Of a DNA stretch of 36,084 nt, positions 25,302 through 32,434 are shown in pieces. Numbering within the stretch: position 1 is the first letter of the stretch; each line of letters opens with the position of its first letter. Source of the DNA: an uncultured Bacteroides sp. (GTDB lineage Bacteria; Bacteroidota; Bacteroidia; Bacteroidales; Bacteroidaceae); assembly GCA_944322335.1 (NCBI GenBank), contig CALUOU010000017.1, forward strand, positions 1 to 36,084, in the 5' to 3' direction. The notes beneath the pieces were generated by a model that saw nothing but the letters and a program-made list of their open reading frames with translations, ran no database searches and was not told the origin of the DNA. Made by a program: the position numbers and the translations under genes.

Positions 25302-26554
25302 CGCTTTTCTATGTCTGCCCCCGGATAATAGTGAGTCAATATGTCTTGGTAGCGGAAACCCTGTTCGGCCATGACGGCTGCCCCTATCTGGCAAAGCCCT
25401 ACGCCATGTCCCCATCCTGTACCATGCAGGATGAAACGGGCCGGAATGCCCTCAGGCGAAATTCCTTCTCTTTCCACCGTAAAGTCGGAGCTATACAGAT
25501 GGGTAGGTGAAAGCACACGGCGTATTTCCAGCTCCTTCCCGATGACCAGTGTCTGCAAGGTGCCTACGATCTTCAGCTTCCAGATGCGCCCGCTCGCACC
25601 TCGTGCCAGCGGCTGCAAGTCAATGATCTGTCCGAAGTCCGTCCCCGAACGCTGGCAGATCAGGCGGGAAAGCTCTTCCTGCGCATAGCTCACTTGCCAG
25701 TGCAGGAAATCTTGGGTCTGACGGTCGCCGTCGGTCAGTATTCTGGAAAGGATGTCGCCCTTAGCCATAGCGCAATAAGGGTCAGGCCGGGAAGCGAGAT
25801 ACGGATAGCGTATGTTGTCCCAGCAGTATTGGAACTCCTCGGTAACGCCTCCACAGCATTTTGAGAAGCGTGTGTCACACACTTGCCCTTTGTATGCCAG
25901 CACCTCCCCTTCTGTCTCGGCCACCGCCTGACGGGCAGCCTCTGTCAGGGGACGGGTGATGCCCTGATAGCGCTGGCAGTGGTCATCGGCACAGACATCA
26001 AAATTGCCATGCTCGCGGCAGTCGTACCAGCGGAGCCGTTCGCCTTCGTGTGTCTCTTCGGAAGGGCCTTTCAGCATGCCACGTCCCTCCAGCATCCGGT
26101 GAAGCCAGCTGCGGGCCACCACACATTGGGCTTTCAGAAATTCCAGAGGCGCATTGGCATTCATCTCGCTGGAAATGACACTCGCGAGGTATCTCTCTAT
26201 GCCGACTTCATTGACAGCAGTCAGAAGCTCACCTTCGACAATGATTTTCAGGACACCCTGGAAGCACTGGTCTTCCAGGTGTTCCCAGTGGAAACCACGC
26301 CCCACAAGCACATCTTTCAGCCCGAAGGATTGTTTTTCCTCTTCTTCCACCGGATCAAAACGGAGAGTGTCAAACCGCTTCCCGTCCCACTCAATCCCTC
26401 CTTCGGAAACGGACACCTGCTGCGGTCCTCTCACATACCGTTGCCACGTAACGACTTCTCCGCAATAGGTAGCCGTAGGCAAGTAATAGCCGGACAAGTC
26501 AAACACAAGAGTCTGGCCCGACACGATACCGACATCAATCGTTGTTTCACTCAT
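25298..26554 (-). CDS. SpoIID/LytB-domain protein, no signal peptide
   Basis: 418-residue protein with a full SpoIID/LytB domain. VISSEMNANAPLEFLKAQ followed by CVVARSW (about 130-155) contains the catalytic-type Glu, CCGGVTEEFQYCW is the Cys-rich loop, and GTGWGHGVGLCQIGAA with ILTHYYPG is the conserved C-terminal end. SpoIID is a lytic transglycosylase acting on glycan strands stripped of peptides. The organism group does not sporulate, and this protein begins [16 protein letters not shown] without signal peptide or membrane helix, so it is probably cytoplasmic. Its ATG overlaps the DUF4922 stop by 4 bases and its stop overlaps the AmpG start by 4 bases. Confidence 0.9.
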   Translation of the reverse strand: MSETTIDVGIVSGQTLVFDLSGYYLPTATYCGEVVTWQRYVRGPQQVSVSEGGIEWDGKRFDTLRFDPVEEEEKQSFGLKDVLVGRGFHWEHLEDQCFQGVLKIIVEGELLTAVNEVGIERYLASVISSEMNANAPLEFLKAQCVVARSWLHRMLEGRGMLKGPSEETHEGERLRWYDCREHGNFDVCADDHCQRYQGITRPLTEAARQAVAETEGEVLAYKGQVCDTRFSKCCGGVTEEFQYCWDNIRYPYLASRPDPYCAMAKGDILSRILTDGDRQTQDFLHWQVSYAQEELSRLICQRSGTDFGQIIDLQPLARGASGRIWKLKIVGTLQTLVIGKELEIRRVLSPTHLYSSDFTVEREGISPEGIPARFILHGTGWGHGVGLCQIGAAVMAEQGFRYQDILTHYYPGADIEKR

Positions 26555-27501
26555 ATTCTTTTTGCTTTTAATAGAGTTGTTATTCGTTCACTGACCGCAT
26601 GGCTTTCCTCTGAGGAAAGGCAGACTTCAGCCAGCACTTCTCTCAAGCCGGAAGCGGTCATCTTCCGGAAATCTCTTTCCACAGGCAGAATAAACATCCC
26701 GCCCAAGTCTACCGAGGCCGGACTGCACAAGCACCGTTCCTCCCCTTCGGCAAAGTAACAGGCTGGACGATGTTTAGCACGCGGAAAGACAATAAGCGTC
26801 CAACATCCGCTTGCAGGGTCAAAGTCGGCCAAGACATTCATGCGCGGCTCTTCCTCTCCCTCCGCCAACGGCAACGACCGGTACAGGCAATCGAACAAGG
26901 CAGAAGCGTCATCCGCCGTCTCCGACACGATCACCCAAGCATGCCGCGCCTCTTCCAGCCAATAAAGGACTGCCTTGCCATGCGTCCCAGCCTTGCCGCC
27001 CACTTTATCTGGCCAAGTCCGTTCGATGGGCATGAAACCTTTGCTGCCTGCTTGGAAATGGGCGTGGTCGGGCGCGGAAGCTCCGCAACACGGGCCATTG
27101 TAAAACAAGGTATAAGCAGGCAGTTCCCGTGACAGCCACAAGAGATCATCCATGCGTCCGCCTATGCGCTGAGGCAGATGCCGCACATCCGCTATGGTGA
27201 AGTGACGCGGAAAGATGGGGAAAGGATTGAGCAGCAGCACGTAATGTTCCCGCAACGGAATGCGTTTCTGCTCTGGCGGCAGATTGTCCGCACAAAGAAA
27301 ACACTTCCGCCGCCGCAAGGATTCCGCATCCACCCGCGCAGCCGATGACACCGCCCGTGCCGGATTATGCTGCAGCCTGTAGAGACATCCGTCCACTTCC
27401 AGCCCGCGCGTCCGCACATCAGACAGAGCCGCATAGTTTCTCCTCGCCGTTTCCCATTCGGCCAGCTGGCGTTCCGTCCATTGCTCAAGGTCTTCCTTCA
27501 T
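26551..27501 (-). CDS. DUF4922 protein; GalT/GDP-galactose-phosphorylase-like with HxHxQ motif
   Basis: 316-residue protein I recognise as the DUF4922 group. [16 protein letters not shown] (145-160) carries HxHxQ, the active-site motif of the GalT/HIT-related nucleotidyltransferases and of GDP-L-galactose phosphorylase. [12 protein letters not shown] (67-78) resembles the CxxC zinc site of GalT, and [15 protein letters not shown] (94-108) matches the strand with a conserved His. I infer a nucleotidyl transfer or phosphorolysis on a sugar nucleotide or sugar phosphate. No such enzyme is an established part of MurNAc recycling in this phylum. Overlaps the upstream glycosyltransferase by 17 bases and the SpoIID gene by 4. 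Confidence 0.8.
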   Translation of the reverse strand: MKEDLEQWTERQLAEWETARRNYAALSDVRTRGLEVDGCLYRLQHNPARAVSSAARVDAESLRRRKCFLCADNLPPEQKRIPLREHYVLLLNPFPIFPRHFTIADVRHLPQRIGGRMDDLLWLSRELPAYTLFYNGPCCGASAPDHAHFQAGSKGFMPIERTWPDKVGGKAGTHGKAVLYWLEEARHAWVIVSETADDASALFDCLYRSLPLAEGEEEPRMNVLADFDPASGCWTLIVFPRAKHRPACYFAEGEERCLCSPASVDLGGMFILPVERDFRKMTASGLREVLAEVCLSSEESHAVSERITTLLKAKRI

Positions 27502-28966
27502 GACGCTGATTGTATTGGATACGCGCCTGCAATTCCCAGGTGCGAAGGCGGTCTTTATAAGTATTGTTCGCGTTCATTGCGGCTATGTTCAGGTTGGCGT
27601 CCGAGTTGCCTTCCCAACGGCGGCAGGCATACAGCACATCATACACCCGTCCTACGCGGTAACGGCGCGAAAGGGCCAGACCAACGGCATAGTCTTCGCC
27701 ATAGCTGGTATTGGGAAAATTCACCTGCCGCAACACGGGTGTGTAGAAAGCCCGTGGAGCGCCCAAGCCATTGACGCGGAGCGCGTTGTTCCGGCCGTTC
27801 TCTGGTGTCCATTCCCGATGGTCTATGATGCCTGGAGGCAGGGTGAGGCTGCGGTCGAAGTTGGTCAGCACATAGCTGCCCACCACCATCGCGCAACGTT
27901 GCTCATAGAACGCGCGCACAAGGACTGACAAAGCGTGGGTATCCTGATAGACATCATCGCTGTCCAGCTGCACAGCAAAACGCCCGCACTGCGCGTGATG
28001 GACGGCCAGGTTCCAGCAGCCGCCTATGCCGAGATCGTCGCACCGGGGCTGCAAACGGATCAGGCGCGGGTCATTCCGGAACTCGTCAATGGCTTCGGAC
28101 GTGCCGTCGGTAGAGTGGTTGTCCACTACGATCACATTATAGGGGAAGTCCGTCTCTTGCGACAAGGCCGAACGGATGGCATCGCGGATGGTGCGCACAC
28201 GGTTGCGCACAGGAATGACCACCGTCGCTTCCCATTCAAACTCCCCCTGCGCCGGATCCACGTCTTCAAACTCAGGCTCCAGATACGCTCCCACCCGTTT
28301 CAGATGCGCCGTGCAGGCCAGTTCCATTTCCACCTGACGGGCGCGGTTGCGGGGATTCACGTAGTCAAACTGGCGCTCCCCGCTCCTGCTGTCTGGAGCT
28401 GCCGCCCCCTCCGTATAAAGATATTCGTTGATGTGGACCAAGGGAGCGATCCGCGAAAGAGACAGGCGCAAGGCATACAGCCCCGCAAACCGGTAAGCGT
28501 CGGTCTCCATCTCCCCGGCGGCCTGCCTGAGAAGGCGGGTATCAAACAGCTGAAGGGAACCGAAATCGAAATCATCTCGCAGGGCACCCGCCTGGTAGTC
28601 AATGGCCGGAACAGGCACACGTCCTTCGCCGGTCAGTCTGTAATGGTCGGCGTAGACCATGCCGGCCCCGCTGTCGCCCGCCACCTGCATCAGGCGTTCC
28701 ATGGCCCGGTAGCCTAATTGCAGGGCAGAGGGGCCTCTATATAATAAGGTGTAAGGGGTCTTCGACTTCCGCGCGACGGCCTGCATGATGTAGCCGCTCT
28801 CCGGCTCATCGGTCAGCAGGAAGTAGTCGACAGGCATGTCGGCATCCGGCACAGCAGCCAGCAGCCAGATTTCATTCGCCAGCCCCGTAGCGCGCAGCGC
28901 GTCCACGGTCTGTCGCGTCGCTTCCTTGCCCATATAGTACAGGAAGCAATCTACTGTGTTTCGCAT
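27485..28966 (-). CDS. Two-part glycosyltransferase family 2 protein
   Basis: 493-residue protein. The C-terminal half from about residue 245 is a GT2 domain: [34 protein letters not shown], then [12 protein letters not shown] with the metal-binding DSD near 333, and [19 protein letters not shown] as the catalytic-base region (ED). The N-terminal half ([20 protein letters not shown], later [13 protein letters not shown]) resembles a degenerate GT-A fold lacking a clear DxD. I chose ATG 28966 because GAGGAG (28971-28976) sits 4 bases upstream; 28978 is possible, and longer starts overlap the NamZ-like gene. No signal peptide or membrane helix. Why a glycosyltransferase sits in this operon is unclear. 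Confidence 0.82.
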   Translation of the reverse strand: MRNTVDCFLYYMGKEATRQTVDALRATGLANEIWLLAAVPDADMPVDYFLLTDEPESGYIMQAVARKSKTPYTLLYRGPSALQLGYRAMERLMQVAGDSGAGMVYADHYRLTGEGRVPVPAIDYQAGALRDDFDFGSLQLFDTRLLRQAAGEMETDAYRFAGLYALRLSLSRIAPLVHINEYLYTEGAAAPDSRSGERQFDYVNPRNRARQVEMELACTAHLKRVGAYLEPEFEDVDPAQGEFEWEATVVIPVRNRVRTIRDAIRSALSQETDFPYNVIVVDNHSTDGTSEAIDEFRNDPRLIRLQPRCDDLGIGGCWNLAVHHAQCGRFAVQLDSDDVYQDTHALSVLVRAFYEQRCAMVVGSYVLTNFDRSLTLPPGIIDHREWTPENGRNNALRVNGLGAPRAFYTPVLRQVNFPNTSYGEDYAVGLALSRRYRVGRVYDVLYACRRWEGNSDANLNIAAMNANNTYKDRLRTWELQARIQYNQRHEGRP

Positions 28967-29019
28967 ATCTCTCCTCATTCGTTTGTTTTCCTTTATAATG
29001 TCTTTCTCCGGCAGGAGCC

Positions 29020-30204
29020 TCACTCCTCGTAGAGCAAGTATGGCCTGCGCTGCCGTTTGAATTGTTCCACATCCTTCGCCCAACAGGCTTTGATCTCATC
29101 AGCCCTCTTCCCTTCCTTGATCATCCGGCTCACGTAGTCCACACCTGCCAGCTGGTCGAAGAAGCGGCGGAAGAAACCTTCAGGCTGCCCCATGCGATGG
29201 TAAGCGTCTATGACGTAATGCAGATTCACTCCCGCCTGCCAGATGGCTTCGTCGGAGAGACGGCTCAGATCCACTCCCCAGCACCGCTGCCCTTCCAACG
29301 GCGGATTCTTGGCGCCAGGACGGCTGACGGGCGTGAAGCTGTAAGAGCAGCCTTTCATACGGGGATGCCCATACACTTGGAAAGGCCGGTCAGTGCCCCT
29401 GCCCAGACTGACGGGAGTCCCCTCAAACAGGCAGGTGGAAGGATAGAGATAAACGGATTTCATGTCGGGCAGGTTGGGCGAAGGCGCGATGGGCAGCTCC
29501 CAGCGCGTCTGATGGGTGTAGTTCAGGCAAGGCACCACCGTCAGCGGGCAGACGCGCCCCTGAGGCAGCCAACGCTCGCCGTTCACCATCCGCGCCAGCT
29601 CGCCCAATGTCATGCCATGCACAATGGGGATAGGCAGCCAGCCTACGCCGGACTTCAGCTTCATGTCCAGCAGGGGGCCGTCCACATAATGGCCGTTGGG
29701 ATTGGGACGGTCCAGGATCACCACCCGCCGCCCGTGTTCGGCACAAGCGTCCATCAGACGGCACAGGGTTATATAATAGGTGTAGAAACGCAGTCCCACG
29801 TCCTGAATGTCCACCAGCAGCAGGTCGAATTTCCGCATCGTGGCGGCAGAGGGCTTACGGCTCTTGCCGTCATAGAGTGACAGGATGGGGATGCCCGTCT
29901 GCGGGTCGGCAGATGAATCCACGTGGGCTCCCGCATCGGCTCCTCCCCGGAAACCGTGCTCCGGCGAGAAGATGGCTGTCACGTCCACTCCCTCTTCAAG
30001 CAGCAGATCCAGCAGGTGCTGCCCGTTCACCACACCCGTGTGATTCGAAAAGACCGCGACACGCTTCCCTTCCAGCATAGGCAGGTAGATCTCGGTGCGC
30101 TCGTCGCCGGGCACCACGCGCGTGTCTTGCGCACTGCAGGGCAGCAGGCAACACAACAGGCCTGCCAGCCCGATCAGGCTTTGATAAAGGTAGGAATGGC
30201 TCAT
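29020..30204 (-). CDS. namZ: NamZ-like exo-beta-N-acetylmuramidase (DUF1343/YbbC)
   Basis: 394-residue secreted protein: signal peptide about 1-25 ([15 protein letters not shown]) followed by the full DUF1343 domain. Visible family motifs are [26 protein letters not shown] (79-93), [39 protein letters not shown], and [14 protein letters not shown]. Bacillus NamZ (YbbC) was shown to cut terminal MurNAc from the non-reducing end of peptide-free murein glycans. Here it would act in the periplasm and supply MurNAc for uptake. First gene of the operon, with its own promoter, divergent from the thioesterase. The gene symbol is by family; activity is not proven here. Confidence 0.87.
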   Translation of the reverse strand: MSHSYLYQSLIGLAGLLCCLLPCSAQDTRVVPGDERTEIYLPMLEGKRVAVFSNHTGVVNGQHLLDLLLEEGVDVTAIFSPEHGFRGGADAGAHVDSSADPQTGIPILSLYDGKSRKPSAATMRKFDLLLVDIQDVGLRFYTYYITLCRLMDACAEHGRRVVILDRPNPNGHYVDGPLLDMKLKSGVGWLPIPIVHGMTLGELARMVNGERWLPQGRVCPLTVVPCLNYTHQTRWELPIAPSPNLPDMKSVYLYPSTCLFEGTPVSLGRGTDRPFQVYGHPRMKGCSYSFTPVSRPGAKNPPLEGQRCWGVDLSRLSDEAIWQAGVNLHYVIDAYHRMGQPEGFFRRFFDQLAGVDYVSRMIKEGKRADEIKACWAKDVEQFKRQRRPYLLYEE

Positions 30205-30233
30205 TCTGTTTTCTTTTTATGCTATCAGACTCA

Positions 30234-30241
30234 CAAAGGTA
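30234..30241 (-). promoter_or_regulatory. -7 box of the cell-wall salvage operon
   Basis: Minus-strand TACCTTTG, full -7 match, 30 bases before the NamZ-like ATG. No clear -33 element. Probably drives the whole seven-gene run to 20223, since no terminator or further clean promoter is seen inside. Confidence 0.6.
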
Positions 30242-30273
30242 GCGAAATCTCTGAATATTCCTGCCCATTTCAT

Positions 30274-30281
30274 TACTTTTG
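30274..30281 (+). promoter_or_regulatory. -7 box for the thioesterase gene
   Basis: Plus-strand TACTTTTG, full -7 match, 27 bases before the ATG at 30309; divergent from the operon promoter 32 bases away. Confidence 0.6.
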
Positions 30282-30308
30282 CAGCATAAATCCTAAAAGA
30301 ATACAAAG

Positions 30309-30707
30309 ATGACCCCACAAGAATTTTTCAAGAACGACCGTTTTGCCGCACAAAGCGGCGTGGAACTCCTGGAAGTGAAGGAGGGATACAGCAAAGCCCG
30401 CCTCGTCATCACTCCCGAACATCTGAACGCCGGAGGCCGCACCCAAGGAGGAGCGCTCTTCACCCTCGCCGACCTCACGCTCGCCGCAGCCGCCAACTCG
30501 CACGGCACACTGGCTTTCTCGCTCTCGTCCAACATCACTTTCCTGCGTGCAAGCGGCGTGGGCGACACGCTCTATGCCGAAGCCCGCGAACGCTACACGG
30601 GACGCGCCACGGGATGCTATCAGATAGACATCACCAATCAGGACGGCAAGCTGATCGCCACGTTCGAGTCGAGCGTGTTCCGCATGGCGGAGAAACTGCC
30701 GTTTTAA
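30309..30707 (+). CDS. PaaI-family hotdog thioesterase
   Basis: 132-residue hotdog-fold acyl-CoA thioesterase. LNAGGRTQGGALFTLADLTL (about 38-57) is the active-site helix with GG and Asp as in PaaI, and FSLSSNITFLRASGVGDTLY is the following strand pair. Cytoplasmic; the likely role is to hydrolyse an aryl- or acyl-CoA, perhaps to free CoA. The substrate cannot be told. Single gene with its own -7 box; a TTAGTGATTAG repeat pair follows its stop codon. Confidence 0.88.
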   Translation: MTPQEFFKNDRFAAQSGVELLEVKEGYSKARLVITPEHLNAGGRTQGGALFTLADLTLAAAANSHGTLAFSLSSNITFLRASGVGDTLYAEARERYTGRATGCYQIDITNQDGKLIATFESSVFRMAEKLPF

Positions 30708-30709
30708 CG

Positions 30710-30837
30710 GCTAATGATTAGTGACCAGCGGTTAGTGCGCAAGCAGAGATGTGATTCATCGCAAATGCCCGCACGGTCTGGCTCACGCCACATCTCCAAT
30801 CACTAATCGCTAATCACTAATCACTAATTCCTAAACA
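30710..30837. repeat. TTAGTGATTAG-type repeat, site 4 (inverted pair)
   Basis: Left arm (30710-30740) has CTAATGATTAGTGACCAGCG units. The right arm (30795-30836) carries four CTAATCACTAATCG-like units in reverse orientation. The arms could form an imperfect long hairpin between the converging thioesterase and OmpX-like genes. About 55 bases of unrelated sequence lie in the loop. Confidence 0.65.
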
Positions 30838-31452
30838 TCAGAACGCCATGCCCAGGCGGAGCATGAAGCTTCCGAACTTGTTGCTATTGATGTCCGTGAA
30901 GCCGTTGACAAAGCCCTGCTGGTAGGCCAGATCCAGATTGAAGCGGTCGTACCAGAAGCCGATGCCGAGATTCATGCCCACGTCAAACGCATTGCGGTCC
31001 ACCCCAAGCCCATCGGCAAAATCGCCCCAGCTGATGCTTCCGCCGCCGGCCTTCATCTTGGTGGCGTAGTCCACACTGGCATACACGCCCACGCGCGGAT
31101 CGATTCTGAAGTTGTCGAGCACGCCGATCTTCCATCCGAAAGTGAACGGCGAAAGCTGGATGTTGTTGGCCATCGCCTTCAGCTTGCCTGCCTTGAATCC
31201 GCGCGAGCCGAGTCCCAGGCTCATGCCCCAATAGGCTCCCTTCTCGCCGATCGCGCCCAAGGGGTTGTTGAACTCCACGGTCGCGTTATAACCCGCTTTC
31301 GCGTCTGTGCCCGATATGCCGTCGCCGCCGACATGCATCATGCTGAATCCGGCACGCACCACCCACGTCATCTGTGAGAAGTCCACTTGGGCGCGAACGC
31401 CCGTCACACACAACAAGGCCAAGACAGCCAGAGATAACAATTTCTTTCTCAT
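30838..31452 (-). CDS. Outer-membrane beta-barrel protein (OmpX-like)
   Basis: 204-residue protein with a signal peptide (MRKKLLSLAVLALLCVTGVRA|Q) and alternating-residue beta strands ending in LRLGMAF, the aromatic terminus of outer-membrane barrels. Strands such as GFSMMHVGGDG, GYNATVEFNNPLG, YWGMSLGLGSRG and RVGVYASVDYA fit a small 8-strand barrel. Function (pore, adhesin, stability) is not deducible. It is 114 bases downstream of the DUF3108 gene on the same strand and may be co-transcribed or have its own promoter in the AT-rich stretch 31453-31500. Confidence 0.85.
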   Translation of the reverse strand: MRKKLLSLAVLALLCVTGVRAQVDFSQMTWVVRAGFSMMHVGGDGISGTDAKAGYNATVEFNNPLGAIGEKGAYWGMSLGLGSRGFKAGKLKAMANNIQLSPFTFGWKIGVLDNFRIDPRVGVYASVDYATKMKAGGGSISWGDFADGLGVDRNAFDVGMNLGIGFWYDRFNLDLAYQQGFVNGFTDINSNKFGSFMLRLGMAF

Positions 31453-31566
31453 AACTTTTCATGTTTAAAGGGTTAATAAAGATGTTATTTATCTCGAGTC
31501 TCTTCTGCTCACCTAAGGATGGCCAGACAAGCCGCCGCGAAGCGAACGCCGAGCGTTGGCCACCCA

Positions 31567-32415
31567 TCACTCCTTCTTCGCAACGATGGAGGTCATCGGA
31601 TGGCGGTTGCCGCTCACGCCGTTCAGGAACGCCTTGGCCGATCCGAAGCTGAGGTACATGTCCAGGCGGATGGGGAGATGGTTGTCGTCGTCAGAGATGA
31701 AGAAGGTGATGACCTCAGTCTCCTTGCCCTCCTTGTCATACTCCACAAACGAGAAGACCAGGCAGCGGTACGTGTTGCCGTCTTTCGCCTCGACATTCTC
31801 CACGCCCCGGTATATCAGCGTCTGCTGCTCCACCCTGCGGCCCGTGGCCATGGGGAAGTGGACCTTATCGCCCACCTTGAAATCGTCAGGATTCCACGAA
31901 CGGGCCTGCCCCAGGATGCTGAGCATGTCGAAGATGCAGCGGCTGTCGCTGTATTCCATCTCCTGCGGCTCACGGTCGGAAGGCTTGTACCACGTGCGGC
32001 GCTGCTTGACGTGCGACTGTCCGTCGTGGTATGAGAACCAGTTCTCGTCCTTCGTGTGACGCTTGCCCTCTTCGGCCGCCTTGCAGAAGTAAAGAGGCTC
32101 CAGACGGTCGGTGACGTAGCAGGTCAGCGTGTCGCGCATCTTGAAGAAGAAGTCCGCACGCTTGCTGGTGTGCGACTTCAGGCGGAAGCAATAGCCGTCC
32201 TTGCCTTCGTAGACGGCCTTGTCTGTGGTCAGCACGGCGTCGCCGACCTTGATCCAGATGAACTTCCAGTTAAACATCAGGTCATACGAGACCTGCTCGC
32301 CAGGCAGGAAGGCCGTGTTGCGGGCGGTACACTGAGCGGCCGCATACTGGGCGGCCATCAGCATGACTCCCATCAGGAAAGCCATCCATCGGCGGCCTGT
32401 CCCCTTGCCGGCCAT
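31567..32415 (-). CDS. DUF3108 envelope protein
   Basis: A 282-residue protein from the chosen start. A signal peptide (RRWMAFLMGVMLMAAQYAAA|QC) is followed by a DUF3108 domain: FLPGEQVSYDLMFNWKFIWI, VGDAVLTTDKAVYEGKDGYC and the C-terminal VEYDKEGKETEVITFFISDD. It is probably periplasmic or outer-membrane associated; the domain has a lipocalin-like beta fold of unknown function. An upstream ATG at 32472 would add 19 residues (KTRRTETGTETEAARPAA) and overlap the preceding gene by 38 bases. I prefer 32415 because it puts the hydrophobic core at the usual depth, but this is uncertain. Confidence 0.82.
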   Translation of the reverse strand: MAGKGTGRRWMAFLMGVMLMAAQYAAAQCTARNTAFLPGEQVSYDLMFNWKFIWIKVGDAVLTTDKAVYEGKDGYCFRLKSHTSKRADFFFKMRDTLTCYVTDRLEPLYFCKAAEEGKRHTKDENWFSYHDGQSHVKQRRTWYKPSDREPQEMEYSDSRCIFDMLSILGQARSWNPDDFKVGDKVHFPMATGRRVEQQTLIYRGVENVEAKDGNTYRCLVFSFVEYDKEGKETEVITFFISDDDNHLPIRLDMYLSFGSAKAFLNGVSGNRHPMTSIVAKKE

Positions 32416-32434
32416 TGCCGCAGGCCGCGCCGCC

